64,000 nucleotides of DNA from Litorivivens sp041624475 (GTDB taxonomy: Bacteria > Pseudomonadota > Gammaproteobacteria > Pseudomonadales > Spongiibacteraceae), in contig NZ_JBFJUX010000013.1 in NCBI RefSeq assembly GCF_041624475.1, positions 1 to 64,000 of the forward strand. The letters are read 5' to 3'. A model generated the notes under the pieces. The model searched no databases. It was not told the origin of the DNA and saw only the letters and a list, made by a program, of their open reading frames with translations. The translations under genes and the position numbers were made by a program. Positions 58,823 to 64,000 of the stretch are shown here, piece after piece. Numbering within the stretch: position 1 is the first letter of the stretch; each line of letters opens with the position of its first letter.

Positions 58823-59082
58823 TCGACCGGAATTGTCATCGGAGGCGTCACCAAGCTCGACTATAGTCAGAGCCCCAGACGATTACATTCGGCTATACCG
58901 TCATGGCGGAACAAAAACTCAAGCGTTTCTCTCAGGATGCCGAACCTCCTGCTATTAAAATTATGCAACGCATGAGTCGGATTCAGCTGGAATTCCGGAA
59001 TTCGTGTCCCCGGAAGTCGCTGCCGGGAGTCCCGCTGAGCAGTGCCCTAAACTACTGGTCGTCGTCCAGCACTGCCATATAG
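58823..59082 (+). pseudogene. Truncated duplicate of the deazaflavin nitroreductase gene and its leader
   Basis: From 58823 to 58986 the sequence aligns without gaps to 59748-59911, the upstream leader and first 28 codons of the gene at 59828 (about 126 of 164 positions identical by hand count). The open part begins at ATG 58903; 21 of the first 28 encoded residues match (ending KIMQRMSRIQ), and after that the similarity stops abruptly. The frame then runs on for about 31 unrelated codons to a TAG at 59082, overlapping the 3' end of the HD-domain gene. Many coding differences are synonymous, which suggests an old paralogue that was truncated later. Confidence 0.85.
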
Positions 59083-59630
59083 AGGCTCTGGCGGGGCTTG
59101 GCCATCACCCGGCGCACCATTGGCGCAAACAGGTCCAACGACAGGCGTGGGCGGTCTGCATCAAAGGCCGGGTTGTCATAGCGGGCAATAAAACGCTCTG
59201 TGTAATCGTAGTATTCGGAATCCTTGTAGTTGTCGCGAAGGTTCCGATCCATACCCAGATGGTGAAAGAAGTTGTAGCCCTGAAAAATGCCGTGATGCTT
59301 CACCATCCAGTGATTTGCCTCCGACACAAAGGGCTGCAGAATGGCCGCCGCCACATCGGCGTGGTTGTAACTACCCAGCGTGTCACCGATATCGTGCAGC
59401 AGCGCGCACACCACATATTCCTCGTCTTCACCAGCTTCAGCCGCGCGTTCGGCGGTCTGCAGACAATGCTGTAAACGGTCAATCGGGAAACCTCCACAAT
59501 CACCGTCGAGCAATTGCATGTGGGCCAGTATTCGTTCGGGCTGGTTGGCCATAAACTTCATCTGCTCTCCGGCGATGATCTGCCAGTCTTCCTGCGTACT
59601 CTCGGTGAAAGATTTGAATTGGGTTTTCAT
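59052..59630 (-). CDS. HD-domain protein, possible diiron oxygenase
   Basis: A 192-residue HD-fold protein. Candidate metal ligands are H55 (RLQHCLQTA), H79-D80 (LLHDIGD), H90 (YNHAD), H113 (KHHGIF) and D152 (RYDNPAFD), the H...HD...H...H...D order of the PhnZ/TmpB/MIOX mixed-valence diiron oxygenases, which cleave C-H or C-P bonds. At the position where I recall PhnZ-like enzymes carrying a Tyr/Glu substrate-gating pair this protein has Cys and Phe (GDCGGFP), so its substrate must differ, or it is a simple phosphohydrolase. It is inserted between the two copies of the nitroreductase leader. Confidence 0.8.
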   Translation of the reverse strand: MKTQFKSFTESTQEDWQIIAGEQMKFMANQPERILAHMQLLDGDCGGFPIDRLQHCLQTAERAAEAGEDEEYVVCALLHDIGDTLGSYNHADVAAAILQPFVSEANHWMVKHHGIFQGYNFFHHLGMDRNLRDNYKDSEYYDYTERFIARYDNPAFDADRPRLSLDLFAPMVRRVMAKPRQSLYMAVLDDDQ

Positions 59631-59827
59631 AGCTCGCTCCCGCTTAATGGCAATAGTTTGCTGTGACGCAAATAGGGATTATGCTGATTGCCGATATTTC
59701 TAGAACCTTACCACGGGCACCCTAGTCTGCCACCTCCCAAGCCCTTATCGACCGGAATTGTCATTGGAGGCATCCCGAAGCTCCACCATAATCGGACCTA
59801 CACTCGATCACATTCGGTAATACAGTC

Positions 59828-60313
59828 ATGCCCGACCAGAAGCTCAAGCTCTTCTCCGAGGAACGTGAACCCGCTGCCATCAAAATCATGCAGCGCATGA
59901 GCCGCATTCAGGCCTGGGTATTCAAGAAAAGCGGCGGCCGCTTGATGCGCACCTTTTTCTTTATGTCGCCGGTGGGCATTCTGACCTGCAAGGGCCGTAA
60001 ATCCGGTGAGTGGCGCGAGGTGTGCCTGGTCTACGGCGAGGTCGATGACAAGATTGTGCTGATCGCCTCCAAGGCGGGCTGCGCCGGCCATCCAGCCTGG
60101 TACTACAACCTCACCGCCAACCCCGAGTGCACCATGCAAGTTGGCCGTAAGCCGGTGGCGATGGTGGCCCGTGAAGCCGAAGGCGAGGAAAAGACCTACC
60201 TCTGGGGTAAGATGATGGAGATCTACAAAGGTTTTGACGACTATCAGGAGCGCGCCGCAGCGGTCTCAGGCCGCGTTATTCCCCTGATGGTGTTGGAGCC
60301 TGCGAACGCCTAG
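59828..60313 (+). CDS. Deazaflavin (F420)-type nitroreductase, Ddn/DUF385 family
   Basis: A 161-residue split-beta-barrel flavin/deazaflavin protein: MSPVGILTCKGRKSGEWREVCLVYGEVDDKIVLIASKAG, GHPAWYYNLTANPE and TMQVGRKPVAM match the Ddn/DUF385 family that in Mycobacterium uses F420H2. Many proteobacterial members are uncharacterised and could use FMN or another cofactor. The leader and first 28 codons are duplicated upstream at 58823-58986. Confidence 0.9.
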   Translation: MPDQKLKLFSEEREPAAIKIMQRMSRIQAWVFKKSGGRLMRTFFFMSPVGILTCKGRKSGEWREVCLVYGEVDDKIVLIASKAGCAGHPAWYYNLTANPECTMQVGRKPVAMVAREAEGEEKTYLWGKMMEIYKGFDDYQERAAAVSGRVIPLMVLEPANA

Positions 60314-60412
60314 GGCACCCTGCACCTCTCCCCTTTCATTCCTGCCGCCAGTGCTTTAGGGTGTTTCTCTTCACTGCATAAATAAAAATCACCGAAATTC
60401 AGGGAGATAAGC

Positions 60413-62491
60413 ATGCCTCAGGGGAAAAGTGCGGGAAGCCAGCAGCGTCGAACAGGCAGCTCCAGCATTCTTGTTCCGGTGTTTGTACCCGCCGTCGTCG
60501 TGATTTTGCTGCTGGTGATCGGCACGATCAGCAATCCCGAGCTGGCCGGTAATGCGTTCAGCGCCACCCTGCGCTATATCACCGACACTTTCGGCTGGTT
60601 CTACATGCTGTCGGTGGCTTTCTTCCTCATCTTTATCGTCGGCATTGCCTTTACCAATTGGGGCCATATCAAACTGGGGCCGGATCACGCTGACCCGCAG
60701 TACAGCTTCCCGGCCTGGTTCGCCATGCTGTTTTCCGCTGGCTACGGTATTGCTCTGCTGTTTTTTGGTGTGGCCGAACCCGTGTTGCACTATGCCTCGC
60801 CGCCCACCGGGGCCGGGGAAACCGTAGACGCCGCCAAGCAGGCCATGCAGATCGCCTTCTTTCACTGGGGCTTTCATATCTGGGCCATCTACGGGCTGGT
60901 GGCGCTGGTACTGGGCTACTTCGCTTTTCGCCACGGCCTGCCGCTGTCTATGCGCTCAGCCCTGTACCCGCTGATCGGCGACAAAATCTACGGCCCGATC
61001 GGGCATGCGGTCGATGTATTCGCCATCCTCGGCACCCTGTTTGGTATCGCCACCACCCTTGGCCTGTCTGTGGCGCAAATCAATGCGGGCCTGAATTATC
61101 TGTGGCCGAGTATTCCGGTAAGCACGACGGTGCAAATTGTCAGCATCGCTTTGATCACCAGCTTGGCGATCCTCTCGGTGGTGGCGGGCATGGACAAGGG
61201 GATAAAACGCCTGTCCATTGTGAATATGGTGTTGGCCGTTACTCTGATGCTGTTTGTGTTTATTGCCGGGCCAACCATCCATATTCTCGAGAGCTTCCTG
61301 CAAAACACCGGCAGCTACCTCAACTTTATCGTCGAGCGCACCTTCAACCTCCAGGCCTATACCCGCAGTGACTGGATTGGCAACTGGACCCTGTTTATTT
61401 TTGGCTGGACCATCGCCTGGGCACCCTTTGTCGGGCTGTTCGTAGCCAAGATCAGTCGTGGCCGCACCATCCGTGAATTTGTGGTGGGTGTGATGCTGGT
61501 GCCGACCATCTTTACCTTTTTATGGTTTTCCGTCTTCGGGAACACCGCCCTGCACAAGATCATGAACGAGGGCTACACCACACTTATTGGTCAGGTTCAG
61601 GCCGACCACGCCGTCGCCCTGTTCAAGCTGTATGAGATTCTGCCCTTTTCCTCGATCGTATCGCTGATCACAGTACTTTTGATCATTACCTTCTTTGTCA
61701 CCTCCTCGGACTCCGGCTCGCTGGTAGTTGATTCACTGGCCTCAGGCGGCGCTCTCGAGTCGCCGGTCTGGCAGCGGATATTCTGGGCAACCACCGAAGG
61801 TGCCGTCGCAGCGGTACTGCTCCTCGCCGGCGGCCTAAGCGCATTGCAGACCATGACTATCGCCAGTGCCCTGCCCTTCTCCATTATCATGATCATTTCC
61901 GCACTGGGGATGTGGCGAGCGTTGGTGATTGAAGGCCATCATCACCGCAGCCTGCAGCTGGAAATCCAGAACCGCTTCAGTGGTACCAGTGGACGCGGAC
62001 TTTGGAAGCGTCGGCTGATGGGGCTGGTCACCTTTCCCGACAAAGCGGAAGTGCAGGACTTTATCGCCACCACCGTGACGAAAGCCATGCTGCGGGTACA
62101 GCGCGAGCTGGCCAAGCAAGACTGGCAGGCCGAGATGCGCGTAGACGACGAAAATGCCCGGATCTACCTTGAAGTACGCCGCGAAGACAAAGTGGATTTC
62201 ATCTATGAAATTCGGCTCGTCCAACACCAGTTGCCGGACTATGCCTTCCCTGAAATGTCCCACGGCAAGGAGAGCGATCGGATTTACTATCGGGCAGAGG
62301 TATTTCTGCGACTCGGCGGTCAGTCCTATGATATTTTCGGTTTCGACCAGCACGACATCATCATCGACATCCTCGACAAGTTTGAAAAACACCTGATTTT
62401 TCTGGAGATCTCCCCCGGCAACCTGCCGTGGAATATGGTGGAACACGATGAGATGCTGAACAACCAGACCGAAGCGGACCTCCGAACCTGA
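60413..62491 (+). CDS. BCCT-family betaine/choline-type transporter
   Basis: A 692-residue transporter with 12 helices of the betaine-carnitine-choline family; family landmarks are LGPDHADPQYSFPAWFAMLFSAGYGIALLFFGVAEPV, FHWGFHIWAIYGLVAL and GWTIAWAPFVGLFVAKISRGRTIREF. A C-terminal cytoplasmic domain of about 180 residues (from around residue 515) resembles that of BetT-type osmoregulated choline transporters. It imports a quaternary ammonium compound by H+ or Na+ symport, probably for osmoprotection. A GGGAG ribosome binding site precedes the ATG. Confidence 0.93.
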   Translation: MPQGKSAGSQQRRTGSSSILVPVFVPAVVVILLLVIGTISNPELAGNAFSATLRYITDTFGWFYMLSVAFFLIFIVGIAFTNWGHIKLGPDHADPQYSFPAWFAMLFSAGYGIALLFFGVAEPVLHYASPPTGAGETVDAAKQAMQIAFFHWGFHIWAIYGLVALVLGYFAFRHGLPLSMRSALYPLIGDKIYGPIGHAVDVFAILGTLFGIATTLGLSVAQINAGLNYLWPSIPVSTTVQIVSIALITSLAILSVVAGMDKGIKRLSIVNMVLAVTLMLFVFIAGPTIHILESFLQNTGSYLNFIVERTFNLQAYTRSDWIGNWTLFIFGWTIAWAPFVGLFVAKISRGRTIREFVVGVMLVPTIFTFLWFSVFGNTALHKIMNEGYTTLIGQVQADHAVALFKLYEILPFSSIVSLITVLLIITFFVTSSDSGSLVVDSLASGGALESPVWQRIFWATTEGAVAAVLLLAGGLSALQTMTIASALPFSIIMIISALGMWRALVIEGHHHRSLQLEIQNRFSGTSGRGLWKRRLMGLVTFPDKAEVQDFIATTVTKAMLRVQRELAKQDWQAEMRVDDENARIYLEVRREDKVDFIYEIRLVQHQLPDYAFPEMSHGKESDRIYYRAEVFLRLGGQSYDIFGFDQHDIIIDILDKFEKHLIFLEISPGNLPWNMVEHDEMLNNQTEADLRT

Positions 62492-62511
62492 TTAAGTGGC
62501 CCGCCTAGATG

Positions 62512-62526
62512 CCGGATTTTCCGGCG
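62512..62526. other. Small hairpin in the BCCT-ppa gap
   Basis: GCCGG-ATTTT-CCGGC stem-loop about 20 bp after the BCCT stop codon. It has no T-tract, so it is not a clear terminator. The rest of 62527-62640 shows nothing else that I can support. Confidence 0.35.
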
Positions 62527-62640
62527 TGCCGGGCTTAAACAGGCATTTCTTGCTTAACGGGCCGCCGCTTGGGCCCGGTTGGCGAGCCACTGACTGGTTA
62601 AATAAACACCATGTTGCTTCTACCGGCCGCCCACTGCCTG

Positions 62641-62646
62641 TATAAT
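62641..62646 (+). promoter_or_regulatory. -10 box of the ppa promoter
   Basis: A perfect TATAAT preceded by TG one base upstream (TGTATAAT), 70 bp before the ppa start codon. No good -35 hexamer is found at 16-18 bp, so it may be an extended -10 promoter. Confidence 0.55.
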
Positions 62647-62715
62647 GCGCGCCTTTCGACCGTCTGCCGTATTGGGCAGGCAATGCCTTTTTCACCAACG
62701 TATCTGAGGACACCC

Positions 62716-63246
62716 ATGAGCCTGAACGACGTGCCAAGCGGCAAGAATGTACCCGAGGAAATTAACGTAATCATTGAGATCCCGGCCCACGCTGACCCCA
62801 TCAAGTACGAAGTGGACAAGGATTCCGGCGCCATTTTCGTTGACCGCTTCATGGCCACCTGCATGCATTACCCCTGCAACTACGGTTATGTGCCCAACAC
62901 CCTGTCAGAAGATGGCGACCCCGTTGACGTGCTGGTTCCGACGCCCTTCCCCCTGCTGGCCGGTTCCGTTATCCGCTGCCGTCCTGTTGGCGTTCTGAAA
63001 ATGACCGACGAATCCGGTGTTGATGCCAAACTGCTGGCCGTTCCCGTTACCAAACTGACGCCTATCTACAAGGACGTCGAGCAAGCCACAGACCTGCCCG
63101 AACTGCTGCGCAACCAGATTCAACATTTCTTTGAGCACTACAAAGATCTGGAACCTGGCAAGTGGGTTAAAGTAGAAGGCTGGGACGACGCCGCTGCCGC
63201 CAAGCAGGAAATTCTGGATAGCGTTAAGCGCGAGCAAGACAGCTAA
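62716..63246 (+). CDS. ppa: Inorganic pyrophosphatase
   Basis: A 176-residue soluble family I pyrophosphatase. It starts MSLNDVPSGKNVPEEINVIIEIP with a GAGGA ribosome binding site; the active site has EVDKDSGAIFVDR and the EDGDPVDVL (DxDPxD) motif, with KxxK residues in the final helix (HYKDLEPGKWVKVEGW). It hydrolyses pyrophosphate to keep biosynthetic reactions forward. Size agrees with the E. coli enzyme (175-176 residues). Confidence 0.97.
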   Translation: MSLNDVPSGKNVPEEINVIIEIPAHADPIKYEVDKDSGAIFVDRFMATCMHYPCNYGYVPNTLSEDGDPVDVLVPTPFPLLAGSVIRCRPVGVLKMTDESGVDAKLLAVPVTKLTPIYKDVEQATDLPELLRNQIQHFFEHYKDLEPGKWVKVEGWDDAAAAKQEILDSVKREQDS

Positions 63247-63270
63247 GCCAGACTTACCACTACTCATCGC

Positions 63271-63307
63271 AAAAGCCACCAAGCAGAAAGCTGCTTGGTG
63301 GCTTTTT
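63271..63307. terminator. Bidirectional intrinsic terminator after ppa
   Basis: Perfect 12-bp stem GCCACCAAGCAG-AAAG-CTGCTTGGTGGC with TTTTT on the right and AAAA on the left, so it serves ppa and the converging lipase gene. Confidence 0.93.
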
Positions 63308-63363
63308 AGTCTGCGGGTGATGCTCAGGGCTCAGCTAGCCATCACGACAGGGAATCGTCGACA

Positions 63364-64000
63364 TCATTCGATCAGATCAGCCTGCTTGGTGTAGGTGTAG
63401 GCCTGAAGGTAGAAGTGGCCGTACTGGTTGTAGGTGTAGCTGGCATTCTCGCCGGCGATCTGACTCGAATGCACACCACCGACCGTACAGTAGCCGGTCG
63501 AGCATACCACCTGGTCATACCAGCTCTTGATTGAATAGACTTTGTTGGCAATCGGCTTGCCGTAGAGCCAGTCCAGGAAAGGGCTCGATACCGACAGCCC
63601 CCAGTAACCGCAGGTCGAGTTCTGAACGTTGTAGGGGTAAGTACCACAGGACCACAGCCCCCGATAAGCCCCCGCAATGCCGACAAAGGTATCGACGTCG
63701 CTCTGAATGCCCAGATAGTTGATCTGCTGAGCCGCCAAAGTCACGCCCATGGAATGACCGATGACATCGATCTTCCCGGTGCACGAGGCATTAAGCGCGT
63801 CGTTCAGGGCATCATAAACCGGTGTTTCTTCCCAGCCGTAATGATTGTTGCAGGCCGGGCAGCTCTTGCTTCCCCAGCTGGGACGAAAGATCTCAGAACT
63901 GCTGTAACCGCGTGAAATCAACTCGTTGTAGGTGTTGTCCCAGTCAGACGGGTAGCCCGCGTTGCCGTGAACCAGAACCACCGCATCACGACACTGAGCG
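63364..64000 (-). CDS. Lipase-like alpha/beta hydrolase (partial, runs off the window)
   Basis: At least 212 residues; the frame is open to the window edge, so the start is outside. An internal GTG at 63981 is not a likely start because the segment before it (AQCRDAV) continues into the oxyanion-hole motif VVLVHGNAG. The nucleophile elbow is VIGHSMGVTLAA; the catalytic Asp may be in SWYDQVVC and the His in GVHSSQ. Several Cys pairs (CPACNN, CGTYPYN-STCGYW, CSTGYC) suggest secretion with disulfides. It matches class 2 lipase-like secreted esterases. Confidence 0.85.
   Translation of the reverse strand, partial: AQCRDAVVLVHGNAGYPSDWDNTYNELISRGYSSSEIFRPSWGSKSCPACNNHYGWEETPVYDALNDALNASCTGKIDVIGHSMGVTLAAQQINYLGIQSDVDTFVGIAGAYRGLWSCGTYPYNVQNSTCGYWGLSVSSPFLDWLYGKPIANKVYSIKSWYDQVVCSTGYCTVGGVHSSQIAGENASYTYNQYGHFYLQAYTYTKQADLIE

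Overview
The window looks like chromosomal DNA of a heterotrophic, probably marine or freshwater gammaproteobacterium. Gene content and order suggest a relative of Cellvibrionales/Spongiibacteraceae, but that is an inference from memory and no 16S gene is present. Coding is dense, GC is moderately high by eye, and nearly every gene has recognisable homologues. There is no phage, insertion sequence, CRISPR array or origin. One tRNA (Pro, CGG) is present.

Layout. 0-7.3 kb: a leftward sugar operon (small membrane protein, gluconate-2-dehydrogenase subunit 3-like protein, GMC oxidoreductase, ThuA protein, Gfo/Idh oxidoreductase, sugar isomerase/epimerase, MFS permease) with a clear promoter and LacI-type operator, possibly a 3-keto-glycoside route. 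7.3-12.9 kb: lipoprotein, aldehyde dehydrogenase and a PadR regulator, divergent from fadH (2,4-dienoyl-CoA reductase) across two identical 16-bp operator-like sites. 12.9-15.9 kb: glutathione-dependent formaldehyde detoxification (frmA, S-formylglutathione hydrolase) and a LysR regulator. 16-19.5 kb: cytochrome P450 plus a molybdopterin oxidoreductase. 19.6-22.7 kb: tRNA-Pro, a biotinyl/carboxyltransferase fusion protein and a zinc alcohol dehydrogenase. 22.8-33 kb: accessory-looking genes (lipoprotein hydrolase, TonB-dependent receptor, epimerase, DUF3604 lipoprotein, TetR regulator, kinase-like phosphotransferase, SRPBCC protein). 33-39.5 kb: LON-domain protein, RND/MMPL exporter, ubiX, mpl and an outer-membrane channel.

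The most coherent part is a nitrogen-scavenging block at 39.7-52.8 kb. A PP2C-phosphatase/Ser-Thr-kinase fusion, a nitrate/nitrite permease and nirBD are arranged around an intergenic region that holds divergent sigma-54 promoters and two NtrC-like sites. It is followed by a sigma-54 activator divergent from an ABC transporter (periplasmic binding protein, permease, ATPase) and cyanase (cynS). That operon has its own near-consensus -24/-12 promoter, and three repeats of ACGA-N4-TCGT lie upstream as candidate enhancer sites. I read this as a cyanate uptake and hydrolysis system under a dedicated enhancer-binding protein. Cyanase uses bicarbonate, and a CbbR-like LysR regulator with an SbtA-type bicarbonate transporter lies about 5.6 kb further on (56.5-58.8 kb).

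The right end holds a GlxA/DJ-1-like protein, another Gfo/Idh oxidoreductase, thioredoxin-like and MAPEG proteins, rlmI, an HD-domain protein that may be a diiron oxygenase, a deazaflavin-type nitroreductase together with a truncated ancient duplicate of its own 5' end, a BCCT betaine/choline-type transporter, inorganic pyrophosphatase (ppa) and a lipase cut by the window edge.
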